Both the position numbers and the translations under genes were made by a program. The notes under the pieces are model-generated. The model ran no database searches. It had not been told where the DNA came from and saw only the letters and a list, made by a program, of their open reading frames with translations. 56,429 nucleotides of DNA from DASRSS01 sp035765515. GTDB lineage: Bacteria; Actinomycetota; Actinomycetes; Mycobacteriales; Jatrophihabitantaceae. Each line of letters begins with the position of its first letter. The first letter of the stretch is position 1. Shown here in pieces: positions 48,552 through 56,151 of this stretch. Location: positions 1-56,429 of the forward strand of contig DASTXN010000084.1 of assembly GCA_035765515.1 (NCBI GenBank), given 5' to 3'.

Positions 48552-49226
48552 TCAGCTGGGCGGCGGTGTCAGGTGCTGACGGACCCAGGCGTGCATCGCG
48601 ATGCCCGCGGCGACACCGGCATTGATCGAGCGGGTCGAGCCGTACTGCGCGATGGAGCACACCAGTTCGCAGGCCTCGCGCGCCGCATCGGTGAGGCCGC
48701 TGCTCTCCTGACCGAACAGCAGCATCGACTGCTGCGGTAACGCGGTCGTCTCGATGGGGACGGCGCCGGGAAGGTTGTCGACGCCGATCAGCCGGTAGCC
48801 GCGCCCGGATGCGTACGCGGCCAGTTCGACGATGTCCTCGACGTGGACGATGTGCTGGTACCGGTCGGTGACCATCGCGCCGCGACGGTTCCAGCGGCGC
48901 CGGCCGACGATGAGGATCTCCTTGGCCAGGAAGGCGTTTGCGGTGCGCACGACCGTCCCGATGTTGCGGTCGTGGTGCCAGTTCTCGATCGCGACCGCGA
49001 ACCCGTGGCGGCGCTCGTCCAGGTCGGCCACGATCGCCTCGAGGCGCCAGTACCGGTACCGGTCGACGACGTTGCGGCGGTCACCGTCGCGCAGCAGGTC
49101 CGGGTCCAGCCGCGCATCATCCGGCCACGGCTGCGGATGCGGCCCCACCCCGACCGGTGCCGCGCCGGCCGGTGTCCAGTCCTCGGCCTCGTCCCACGAG
49201 TGGGCACCTGGGTCGCGAGTGGGCAC
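48552..49226 (-). CDS. SpoU/TrmH-family RNA 2'-O-methyltransferase
   Basis: A 224-residue SPOUT methyltransferase. The conserved blocks are VAIENWHHDRNIGTVVRTAN, VGRRRWNRRGAMVTDRYQHI, LLFGQESSGLTDAAREACE and YGSTRSINAGVAAGIAMHAW, giving the trefoil-knot SAM site. It methylates ribose 2'-OH of rRNA or tRNA; the target is unknown. Start GTG 49226 and the first ten codons lie inside the palindromic repeat at 49197-49266; GTG 49148 (residue 27) is an alternative, though family members keep the VGVGP segment just before it. Confidence 0.88.
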   Translation of the reverse strand: MPTRDPGAHSWDEAEDWTPAGAAPVGVGPHPQPWPDDARLDPDLLRDGDRRNVVDRYRYWRLEAIVADLDERRHGFAVAIENWHHDRNIGTVVRTANAFLAKEILIVGRRRWNRRGAMVTDRYQHIVHVEDIVELAAYASGRGYRLIGVDNLPGAVPIETTALPQQSMLLFGQESSGLTDAAREACELVCSIAQYGSTRSINAGVAAGIAMHAWVRQHLTPPPS

Positions 49227-49266
49227 CTATAGCCGCCCACTCGACGCGTAAGTGCCCACTCGCGGC
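49197..49266 (-). repeat. Nested palindrome (CGAGTGG family), copy 2
   Basis: Outer arms CGAGTGGGCAC (49197-49207) and GTGCCCACTCG (49252-49262), inner arms CGAGTGGGC (from 49216) and GCCCACTCG (ending 49243). Same order and spacing as copy 1 at 18763-18834, and the same CTCGCGGC end. It covers the start codon of the RNA methyltransferase gene and lies upstream of it, after pyrE. Confidence 0.7.
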
Positions 49267-49280
49267 AAGAACTTGCTCTC

Positions 49281-49808
49281 TTAGCTCAGGCCGAGGTCGG
49301 CCAGCGTGTACGCCGAGCGGTACTGCAGCCCGGCCTCTTCGATCGCGGCACGCGCCCCGCGGTCGACGATCACCGCGACTCCGACGACCTCGGCGCCGGC
49401 CCCGCGCAGCGCCTCCACGGCGGTGAGCGGCGAACCGCCCGTGGTCGAGACGTCCTCGACGACGAGCACCCGCCTGCCCGCGACGGACGGGCCCTCGACG
49501 CGCTGCTGCATGCCGTGCTTCTTCTCCGCCTTGCGGACGACGAACGAGTCGACGGCGCCGCCTGATGCGTGCAGGATCGCGGTTCCCACCGGATCGGCAC
49601 CCAGCGTCAGCCCACCGGCCGCGTCGTAGGACCAGTCCGCGGTGACGTCGCGCAGCACCCGCCCGACGAGCGGCGCGGCCTTACGGTGCAAGGTGATCCG
49701 GCGCAGGTCGATGTAGTAGTCGGCCTCGCGGCCGGACGACAGCGTCACCTTGCCGTGCACGACGGCGATGTCCTTGATCAGCTGCAGCAGTTCGTCACGA
49801 TCGCTCAC
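49281..49808 (-). CDS. pyrE: Orotate phosphoribosyltransferase
   Basis: A 175-residue type I PRTase. LLQLIKDIAVVHGKVTLSSG and READYYIDLRRITL form the N-terminal hood; GADPVGTAILHASG and VVRKAEKKHGMQQRVEG are the orotate/PRPP loop, and RRVLVVEDVSTTGGSPLTAV is the PRPP-binding motif. It converts orotate and PRPP to OMP in pyrimidine synthesis. GTG 49808 has TAAGGT 6 nt upstream, so it is probably leaderless. Confidence 0.94.
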   Translation of the reverse strand: MSDRDELLQLIKDIAVVHGKVTLSSGREADYYIDLRRITLHRKAAPLVGRVLRDVTADWSYDAAGGLTLGADPVGTAILHASGGAVDSFVVRKAEKKHGMQQRVEGPSVAGRRVLVVEDVSTTGGSPLTAVEALRGAGAEVVGVAVIVDRGARAAIEEAGLQYRSAYTLADLGLS

Positions 49809-49814
49809 GGGAGA

Positions 49815-49820
49815 ACCTTA
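49815..49820 (-). promoter_or_regulatory. -10 box (TAAGGT) for pyrE, leaderless
   Basis: Minus-strand TAAGGT is followed by 6 nt and GTG 49808. Confidence 0.45.
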
Positions 49821-49864
49821 TCCGGGCGCGAAGCGCACGTAGGTGACCCACCACGCGATGAGCT

Positions 49865-49999
49865 CCCCCGCTGGGGGTCCCCCCGCTTGCGGGGGAGGGC
49901 GGTACCCCCAGCGCGAAGAGCCCGCGCGCGGCGCGACGAAGGAGCAGCCGCTCGGATCTCGCGATCCTCCCCCGCCGGCTACGCCCACATTGGCGGGGG
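49865..49999 (-). repeat. Cluster of G/C-rich hairpins between genes
   Basis: CGCTGGGGGT (49869-49878) pairs with ACCCCCAGCG (49904-49913), enclosing CCCCCGC-TT-GCGGGGG (49880-49895). A further stem CCCCCGCC/GGCGGGGG spans 49969-49999. Together they fill most of the 240-bp gap and may terminate the gene ending at 50049. Confidence 0.5.
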
Positions 50000-50048
50000 A
50001 ACCCCCATTCCGTTCTTTGGGGTGGTCACGAGATTCGATCTGGCGCGG

Positions 50049-50933
50049 TTAGTCTCTGCGCGACTTGCCGGCCTTCTGGCGGGCGCGGGCGAGCTCGGCG
50101 CCCTTGGCCACGGCCTCGGCGTCGGCGCGCACCTTCGCCTTCGAGCGGGCCCGCGCCGGGTTCGCCGCCTCGGCGGTGTGCGGCTGCGACTGCGCCGCCG
50201 AACGCTGTGCGCGCTTCGCCGCCGCCGCACCGGAGGCGGCGCCGCGCTGGGCCGTCGCGCTGCGCGGGCCGAACAGCCCGCCGAGACCCGGACGCGCCGC
50301 CGCGCCCTCGCCGCGGCTGGCGATCTTGCAGTCACGGAAGTAGTTCATCGACCGCGGCAGCACGATGAGCACGATTACCGCAATGGACGCCGCGCCCATC
50401 AGCACTCCGGCAACCTTCGGCAGCATCGGCCAGCCGTGCACGGGGACGACGGCGAGCGGACCGCTGGTCAGCACGATCACGATCAGGATCGCCCAGCGTG
50501 CGCCGCTGGCACCGCGGACCCGGCGCAGGCTCAGCCCGAGGATCACCAGCGCGATCGAGACGATCACGCTCTGCAGCAGGACGCCGCTGCGCAGCTGCGC
50601 CAAGTCGTGCGCCACGTCCGAGGCGGTGTAGTGCGCCTTGTGGTTCTTGCCGGTGGCCTTGTTGTTCGAGTCGATCAGCCACTGTGACAGCTGGCTGGTG
50701 TAGCCGCGCAGGGCCAGCGCGCGCAGCATCGTGAAGACGACCTCGAGGCCGATCGCGATCACGGCGAGGTCGACCGTCCGCGGAATCGGGACCTTGGGCG
50801 GGTCGGTTCGGACCGCCGAGCCGGCCGCAGCCTTGTCCGCGGACTCCGACTTCTCGGGCGACTCCGCGGAACCGGACGGCGCACCGGTGCCCTTGCGCAT
50901 CGAAACGGGCTTCTTCGGCGGGAGATCGCTCAC
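50049..50933 (-). CDS. Four-span membrane protein with basic C-terminal tail, unknown
   Basis: A 294-residue protein starting at GTG 50933, with TACACT 6 nt before it. About 45 polar residues precede four hydrophobic segments (around TVDLAVIAIGLEVVFTMLRA; VLLQSVIVSIALVILGL; WAILIVIVLTSGPLAVVPV; VAGVLMGAASIAVIVLIVLP). The last 80 residues are Ala/Arg/Lys-rich (KAKVRADAEAVAKGAELARA) and likely cytoplasmic or nucleic-acid facing. I do not recognise a named family; similar hypothetical membrane proteins are common in actinobacteria. Confidence 0.7.
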   Translation of the reverse strand: MSDLPPKKPVSMRKGTGAPSGSAESPEKSESADKAAAGSAVRTDPPKVPIPRTVDLAVIAIGLEVVFTMLRALALRGYTSQLSQWLIDSNNKATGKNHKAHYTASDVAHDLAQLRSGVLLQSVIVSIALVILGLSLRRVRGASGARWAILIVIVLTSGPLAVVPVHGWPMLPKVAGVLMGAASIAVIVLIVLPRSMNYFRDCKIASRGEGAAARPGLGGLFGPRSATAQRGAASGAAAAKRAQRSAAQSQPHTAEAANPARARSKAKVRADAEAVAKGAELARARQKAGKSRRD

Positions 50934-50939
50934 CGGCGC

Positions 50940-50945
50940 AGTGTA
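50940..50945 (-). promoter_or_regulatory. -10 box (TACACT) for the gene at 50049-50933
   Basis: Minus-strand TACACT is followed by 6 nt and GTG 50933; this sets the start well inside the longer open frame. Confidence 0.45.
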
Positions 50946-51049
50946 CGTGGCGGGTCTCATCCGGCAGGTCGCACCGCAGTTCGCCCAGTACAGTCGAGGT
51001 CCCACGCGGGGCCACCCGCGCATCACCAGCAGAGATCGAAGGACGGCCG

Positions 51050-51796
51050 ATGACGACGCCACCCGACCCGGGCCGGCCCGAGGGCTACCCGCCGCCGGAT
51101 CCGGTCTCGCTGAGCAAGGGCGGCACCGATTCCGGTGACACGAACGCCGGTGACAGCCAGCAGCCGCCCCTGGACTTCGACCCGTACCGTTTCGGTGCCC
51201 CGGAACACCCGATCCCACCGGAGTACGCGCCGCCCGGCTACCGTCCGCCCCAACCGCCGCCCCAACCGCCGGTCCAGCCGCCGCAGTACTACCCCGGCTA
51301 CGGCAACCAGCCCGGGTATCCGGGCTACCCGGGCCAGCAGGGTTACCCAGGTCAGCAGGGTTATCCAGGCCAGCAGGGTTACCCGGGTCAGCAAGGCTAT
51401 CCAGGCCAGCAGGGTTACCCGGGCCAGCAGGGCTATCCCGGCTATCCCCCGAATCCGCCGTACGCGTCGCAGTATCCGCCCGCGCGCACCGGCAACGGCA
51501 AGGCGATCGCGTCCCTGGTGCTCGGCATCGCGTCGGTCGTCTTCTTCTGGACGAGCGTGCTGGACGCGATCCCGATCATCCTGGCGTTGATCTTCGGCGG
51601 GATCACGCTGTCGGAGGCGCGCCGCCGCCCGGGACGCGAGGGCTACCGCCTCGCGGTCGCGGGCATCGCGTGCGCGGTGGTCGGCGCGATCCTCGCGACC
51701 ATCTGGAGCGTGTGGATCTACAGCAAGGTGCAGAACTGCCTCGACTACGACACCAATTCCTCGCAGTACTCGCACTGCGTCCACGAACAGTTCTGA
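51050..51796 (+). CDS. DUF4190-type membrane protein with Pro/Gly/Tyr repeat N-terminus
   Basis: A 248-residue protein. Residues 1-140 are disordered and Pro-rich, with six exact GYPGQQ hexapeptides (about 92-127) and flanking GYPGYP. The C-terminal half has ARTGNGKAIASLVLGIASVV, then ILALIFGGITLSEARRRPGR and YRLAVAGIACAVVGAILATI, the two-span DUF4190 pattern. A short polar tail with two Cys (NCLDYD, SHCVHEQF) follows. AAGGA at 51039-51043 supports ATG 51050. Function unknown; such proteins are abundant in actinobacteria. Confidence 0.8.
   Translation: MTTPPDPGRPEGYPPPDPVSLSKGGTDSGDTNAGDSQQPPLDFDPYRFGAPEHPIPPEYAPPGYRPPQPPPQPPVQPPQYYPGYGNQPGYPGYPGQQGYPGQQGYPGQQGYPGQQGYPGQQGYPGQQGYPGYPPNPPYASQYPPARTGNGKAIASLVLGIASVVFFWTSVLDAIPIILALIFGGITLSEARRRPGREGYRLAVAGIACAVVGAILATIWSVWIYSKVQNCLDYDTNSSQYSHCVHEQF
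51323..51430 (+). repeat. Six tandem 18-bp repeats encoding GYPGQQ
   Basis: Six in-frame copies of an 18-bp unit (consensus GGTTACCCGGGTCAGCAG with third-position changes). They are exact at protein level but not at DNA level, implying selection for the peptide. Copy number may vary between strains. Confidence 0.85.
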
Positions 51797-51836
51797 CTCG
51801 CGCAGCGCTTAGTCACGACCAGCGCCGACTTCGCGA

Positions 51837-54407
51837 TCACGCGCCCCGGACGGACAGCCCGGAGCGGTCGTCGAGCGCGTCCACCACGACGGTCTGACCG
51901 TCGCGGACCTGCCCGGCGAGCAGCTCGCGGGCCAGCGCGTCACCGATGGACGTCTGCACCAGGCGTCGCAGCGGGCGTGCCCCGTACAGCGGATCGAAGC
52001 CGTTGATCGCCAGCCACTCGCGCGCCGCGTCCGAGACCTCCAGCGTCAACCGGCGCGCGGCGAGCCGCTTCGCCAGCGCCGCGACCTGGATGTCCACGAT
52101 GCGGGTCAGGTCCTCGGTGGTTAGCGCGTCGAACACCACGATGTCGTCGAGCCGGTTGAGGAACTCGGGCTTGAAGTGCCCGCGCACCACGGCCATGACC
52201 TCGTCCCGTTTCAGCTCGTCCGGCAGTTCGGCCACGAGCGCCTGCGAGCCGAGGTTGGACGTCAGCACCAGGATCGTGTTGCGGAAGTCCACCGTCCGGC
52301 CCTGGCCGTCGGTGAGCCGGCCGTCGTCCAGCACGGCCAGCAGCACGTCGAACACGTCCGGGTGCGCCTTCTCGACCTCGTCCAGCAGCACCACGCTGTA
52401 CGGACGCCGGCGGACCGCCTCGCTGAGCTGACCGCCCTCCTCGTAGCCGACGTAGCCGGGAGGCGCGCCGACGAGCCGCGCCACCGAGTGCTTCTCGCTG
52501 TACTCGCTCATGTCGATGCGCACCATCGCGCGCTCGTCGTCGAACAGGAACGCGGCGAGCGCCTTGGCGAGCTCGGTCTTGCCGACGCCCGTCGGGCCCA
52601 GGAACAGGAACGAGCCGGTCGGCCGGTTCGGATCGCTGATGCCCGCGCGAGCGCGACGCACCGCGTCCGCCACCGCCTGCACCGCGGCCTTCTGCCCGAT
52701 CACGCGCGAACCGAGCTCGTCCTCCATGCGCAGCAGCTTCGCCGTCTCGCCCTCGAGCATGCGCCCGGCCGGGATGCCGGTCCACGCGGCGACCACGTCG
52801 GCGACGTCGTCGGCGGTGACCTCCTCCTTGACGAGCACGTCCTGCGCCGGCTCGGCCTCGGCCGCAGCGGAAAGCTCTTTCTCCAGCTCGGGAATCTCGC
52901 CGTACAGCAGCCGTGACGCAGCCTCGAAGTCGCCGTCGCGCTGCGCGCGCTCGGCCTGGCCGCGCAGGTCGTCCAGCCGCTTCTTCAGCTCGCCGACCTT
53001 GTTCAGCCCGGACTTCTCCCGCTCCCACCGAGCATTGAGCGCGTCCAGCTTCTCGGTGAGATCGGCCTTTTCGGCCTGCAGCCGTGCGAGTCGCTCGCGC
53101 GAGGCGTCGTCGGTCTCCTTCGCGAGCGCCATCTCCTCCATGCGCAGCCGGTCGACCGCGCGCTGCAGCTCGTCGATCTCGACCGGACGCGAGTCGATCT
53201 CCATGCGCAGCCGGGACGCCGCCTCGTCCACGAGGTCGATCGCCTTGTCCGGCAGGAAGCGCGAGGTGATGTAGCGGTCGGACAGCGTCGCCGCCGCGAC
53301 CAGAGCGCCGTCGTTGATCTGCACCTGATGGTGCGCCTCGTAGCGACTCTTCAGGCCGCGCAGGATTCCGATCGTGTCCTCGACGGACGGTTCGCCCACG
53401 AACACCTGCTGGAAGCGCCGCTCGAGTGCCGGGTCCTTCTCGATGTGCTCGCGGTACTCGTCCAGCGTCGTCGCGCCGACGAGCCGCAGCTCGCCGCGCG
53501 CCAGCATCGGCTTGAGCATGTTGCCCGCGTCCATCGCGCCCTCACCGGTCGCGCCTGCACCGACCACGGTGTGCAGCTCGTCGATGAACGTGACCACCTG
53601 CCCGCCGCTGTCCTTGATCTCGTTCAGGACGGCCTTGAGCCGCTCCTCGAACTCGCCGCGGTACTTCGCGCCCGCGAGCATCGAACCGAGATCGAGTGCC
53701 ATCAATCGCTTGCCACGCAGGGATTCCGGCACGTCGCCGGCCACGATGCGCTGCGCGAGTCCCTCGACGACGGCGGTCTTGCCGACGCCCGGTTCACCGA
53801 TCAGCACCGGGTTGTTCTTGGTGCGCCGCGAGAGCACCTGGATCACGCGGCGGATCTCGGCGTCGCGGCCGATGACCGGATCGATCTTGCCCTCGCGCGC
53901 CGCCTCGGTCAGGTCGACGGCGTACTTCTCCAGCGCCTGGAACGTGCCTTCCGGATCCGGGGACGTGACACGCTGCGAACCGCGCACGGACTGCAGCGCA
54001 TCGCGCAGCGCGCCCGCGGTCACGCCATTGCGGCTGAGCAGGTCGGCAACCGGCCCGCCGGCCTCGGCGAGACCGATCAGCAGGTGCTCGGTCGAAACGT
54101 ACTCGTCGGAACGGTCGCGTGCCTCACGCTCCGCCGCGCCGAGCACCGCGAGCATGCCGCGGGACGTCTGTGGCGCGCCGACCGAGGAGCCGCTGGCCGA
54201 CGGCAGCGCGTCGACGAGCCGCTGTGCCTCGACGCGCAGCGCGAGCGGGTCTACGCCCACCGCCTGCAGCAGCGGACGCGGCAGGCCCTCGGCGTCGTCC
54301 AGCAAGGCGACGGCGAGGTGCGCGGGCTCGACGTTCGGGTTGCCGCGCTCGGCGGCGGTCGTCACCGCTGACGACACCGCCTGCTGGCTGCGGGTGGTCA
54401 TGTCCAT
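51837..54407 (-). CDS. clpB: ATP-dependent chaperone ClpB
   Basis: An 856-residue Hsp100 disaggregase. The N-domain covers 1-150; AAA1 has Walker A GEPGVGKT (204-211) and DELHTVVGAG; the coiled middle domain spans about 405-525; AAA2 has GPTGVGKT (604-611) and the pore loop region GAPPGYVGYEEGG. The middle domain and lack of the ClpP tripeptide distinguish it from ClpC/ClpA. It works with DnaK/DnaJ/GrpE to dissolve aggregates. It is downstream of hspR and separated by a repeat pair. No HspR inverted repeat (CTTGAGT-N7-ACTCAAG) is visible directly upstream, so it may be read from the dnaK promoter. Confidence 0.97.
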   Translation of the reverse strand: MDMTTRSQQAVSSAVTTAAERGNPNVEPAHLAVALLDDAEGLPRPLLQAVGVDPLALRVEAQRLVDALPSASGSSVGAPQTSRGMLAVLGAAEREARDRSDEYVSTEHLLIGLAEAGGPVADLLSRNGVTAGALRDALQSVRGSQRVTSPDPEGTFQALEKYAVDLTEAAREGKIDPVIGRDAEIRRVIQVLSRRTKNNPVLIGEPGVGKTAVVEGLAQRIVAGDVPESLRGKRLMALDLGSMLAGAKYRGEFEERLKAVLNEIKDSGGQVVTFIDELHTVVGAGATGEGAMDAGNMLKPMLARGELRLVGATTLDEYREHIEKDPALERRFQQVFVGEPSVEDTIGILRGLKSRYEAHHQVQINDGALVAAATLSDRYITSRFLPDKAIDLVDEAASRLRMEIDSRPVEIDELQRAVDRLRMEEMALAKETDDASRERLARLQAEKADLTEKLDALNARWEREKSGLNKVGELKKRLDDLRGQAERAQRDGDFEAASRLLYGEIPELEKELSAAAEAEPAQDVLVKEEVTADDVADVVAAWTGIPAGRMLEGETAKLLRMEDELGSRVIGQKAAVQAVADAVRRARAGISDPNRPTGSFLFLGPTGVGKTELAKALAAFLFDDERAMVRIDMSEYSEKHSVARLVGAPPGYVGYEEGGQLSEAVRRRPYSVVLLDEVEKAHPDVFDVLLAVLDDGRLTDGQGRTVDFRNTILVLTSNLGSQALVAELPDELKRDEVMAVVRGHFKPEFLNRLDDIVVFDALTTEDLTRIVDIQVAALAKRLAARRLTLEVSDAAREWLAINGFDPLYGARPLRRLVQTSIGDALARELLAGQVRDGQTVVVDALDDRSGLSVRGA

Positions 54408-54443
54408 GGTCTGGATGCTCCTACTTCTTCGATACCAGCCTCG

Positions 54444-54562
54444 TGATCAACAGCAGGTTGTGGTCGCTCAGGCAGCCACGCCGCGCTGTTGATCATTGGT
54501 GAATGGCTCGTGATCAACAGCAGGTTGTAGTCCCCCAGGCAGCCACGACGCGCTGTTGATCA
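54444..54562 (+). repeat. Paired 52-bp palindromic repeats, locus C (between hspR and clpB)
   Basis: Units 54444-54495 and 54511-54562 with a 15-nt linker. Ends are identical to loci A and B (TGATCAACAG and GCGCTGTTGATCA), but the centre is a different version (GTTGTGGTCGCTCAGGCAGC in unit 1). Transcribed between hspR and clpB, it would fold into two hairpins and could uncouple ClpB dosage from the upstream chaperone genes. Confidence 0.8.
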
Positions 54563-54569
54563 TTGGTGG

Positions 54570-54986
54570 CTACCGCCGCGGGTTCCGGCGGGACGCCTGC
54601 TGCGGCTGCCACACGACCAGCGCGGTCGAGCCGGAGCTGCGCCGCACCAGTTCGGCGTGCGCGTGGTCGAGCTCGGCCGACAGCTCGGCCACCCGGGCAC
54701 GCAACGCGTCCACGTGCGATTCGAGTTCGATGATCCGTTTGATGCCGGCGAGGTTGACGCCCTCCTCCTGCGACAGGCGCTGCACCTCGCGCAACAACGC
54801 CACGTCGCGAGCCGAATAGCGCCGCCCGCCGCCGGCCGTCCGTCCGGGTGTCACGAGCCCCAGCCGGTCGTACTGGCGCAGGGTCTGTGCGTGCATGCCG
54901 GCGAGTTCGGCCGCGATGGAAATGACGAACACCGGGGCGTCGTCTGGCACGCCGGGGACGTTGTGCGCAGGGATCGGTCTAGGCAT
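54570..54986 (-). CDS. hspR: Heat-shock repressor HspR (MerR family)
   Basis: A 138-residue MerR-type regulator. The winged helix is VFVISIAAELAGMHAQTLRQ with YDRLGLVTPGRTAGGGRRYS (the RRYS turn typical of HspR), then VQRLSQEEGVNLAGIKRIIE and a C-terminal coiled coil (about 85-115). HspR binds HAIR inverted repeats before dnaK and clpB with DnaK as co-repressor, so free DnaK falls on heat shock and the operon is derepressed. It overlaps dnaJ by 8 nt in the classical actinobacterial order. Confidence 0.95.
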   Translation of the reverse strand: MPRPIPAHNVPGVPDDAPVFVISIAAELAGMHAQTLRQYDRLGLVTPGRTAGGGRRYSARDVALLREVQRLSQEEGVNLAGIKRIIELESHVDALRARVAELSAELDHAHAELVRRSSGSTALVVWQPQQASRRNPRR

Positions 54987-56136
54987 GGTGCGCCTCCCGG
55001 GCCCGCAACGCCGCGGTGATCCGGCTGCGCGGGTCGTCGTCGCTCGTCGCTGCGATGTACTTCTCCAGCGCCTCGCGGGCGTCGCCGGACACCTTCTGCG
55101 GGACGGCCACCTCGACCGTCACGAGCAGGTCGCCGCTCTTGCCGCCCCGCCTGATGCCGCGGCCGCGCACCCGCAGAGTGCGGCCGGACGGAGTGCCGGG
55201 CGCGATCTTCAGCGCGACGGATCCGTCCAGCGTGGGCACGCGCAGCGTGGTGCCGAGCGCGGCCTCGCCGAACGTGATCGGCACGGTCAACGTGAGGTCG
55301 TCGCCACTGCGGCCGAACAGGTCGTGCGTACCGACGTGCACGGTGACGAACAGGTCGCCGGATCGTCCACCGTTCGTGCCCGGCGTGCCCTTGCCGGGCA
55401 CGCGCAACCGCGCACCGTCGCGGATGCCGGCCGGCACGCGCACGTTGATCGTCCGCGTCTGGTTCGTGACGCCGGTACCGCCGCAGTCGGGACACGGCGA
55501 GTCGACGACCGTGCCGGTGCCGCGGCACTCGCGACACGGCTCGCTGAAACCGAACGCGCCCTGGTTGCGGCTCACGAATCCGGTACCGCCGCAGTTCGCG
55601 CACCGGTGCGTGCCGGTGCCCGGACGTGCTCCCGAACCGTGGCAGGTGCGGCACGTACCCGGGCCGGAAAGCTGCAGCGGCAACGTGGTTCCACGCACCG
55701 CCTCGTCGAAGCCCAGGCTCAGATCCGCGCTGACGTCCTGGCCGCGCGTCGGTCCGGCCGCGCGCCCGCCGCCACGTCCGGCGCTGCCGAACAGGTCGCT
55801 GAACAGGTCTCCGAGGTTCGCGCCACCGGCACCGCCCGCGCCGCCGAACAGGTCGGACATGTCGAACGTCGCGCCGCCTCCGGAACCGCCCGCACCCGGA
55901 CGGAAGCCCCGGCCGAACAAGGAGCGGTCCTCGTCGTACTTGGCTCGCTTCTGCTTGTCCGACAGCACGTCGTAGGCCTCGGAGACCTCCTTGAAGCGCG
56001 CCTCGGCCTCCGCGTTGCCCGGGTTCTTGTCCGGGTGCAGGTCACGCGCCAGCTTGCGGTACGCCTTCTTGATCGCGGCCGCATCGGCGTCCTTGGCGAC
56101 GCCCAGCGCCGCGTAGTAGTCCTTACTCACGTCCAC
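54979..56136 (-). CDS. dnaJ: Chaperone protein DnaJ
   Basis: A 385-residue type I DnaJ. J-domain with HPD at 34-36 (YRKLARDLHPDKNPGN); Gly-rich segment (about 75-130); zinc region with four CxxCxG repeats (CRTCHGSG, CANCGGTG, CRECRGTG, CPDCGGTG); C-terminal substrate domains (TINVRVPAGIRDGARLRVPG). It stimulates DnaK ATPase and delivers clients. GTG 56136 is supported by a perfect AGGAGGTGA ribosome site (56143-56151, minus strand) 6 nt upstream, which overlaps the grpE stop codon. Confidence 0.97.
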   Translation of the reverse strand: MDVSKDYYAALGVAKDADAAAIKKAYRKLARDLHPDKNPGNAEAEARFKEVSEAYDVLSDKQKRAKYDEDRSLFGRGFRPGAGGSGGGATFDMSDLFGGAGGAGGANLGDLFSDLFGSAGRGGGRAAGPTRGQDVSADLSLGFDEAVRGTTLPLQLSGPGTCRTCHGSGARPGTGTHRCANCGGTGFVSRNQGAFGFSEPCRECRGTGTVVDSPCPDCGGTGVTNQTRTINVRVPAGIRDGARLRVPGKGTPGTNGGRSGDLFVTVHVGTHDLFGRSGDDLTLTVPITFGEAALGTTLRVPTLDGSVALKIAPGTPSGRTLRVRGRGIRRGGKSGDLLVTVEVAVPQKVSGDAREALEKYIAATSDDDPRSRITAALRAREAHHA

Positions 56137-56142
56137 CGGGCG

Positions 56143-56151
56143 TCACCTCCT
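56143..56151 (-). promoter_or_regulatory. Strong ribosome binding site of dnaJ
   Basis: Minus-strand AGGAGGTGA, 6 nt before GTG 56136, complementary to the 16S 3' end over nine bases. It begins within the grpE stop codon, linking the two translations. Confidence 0.75.
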
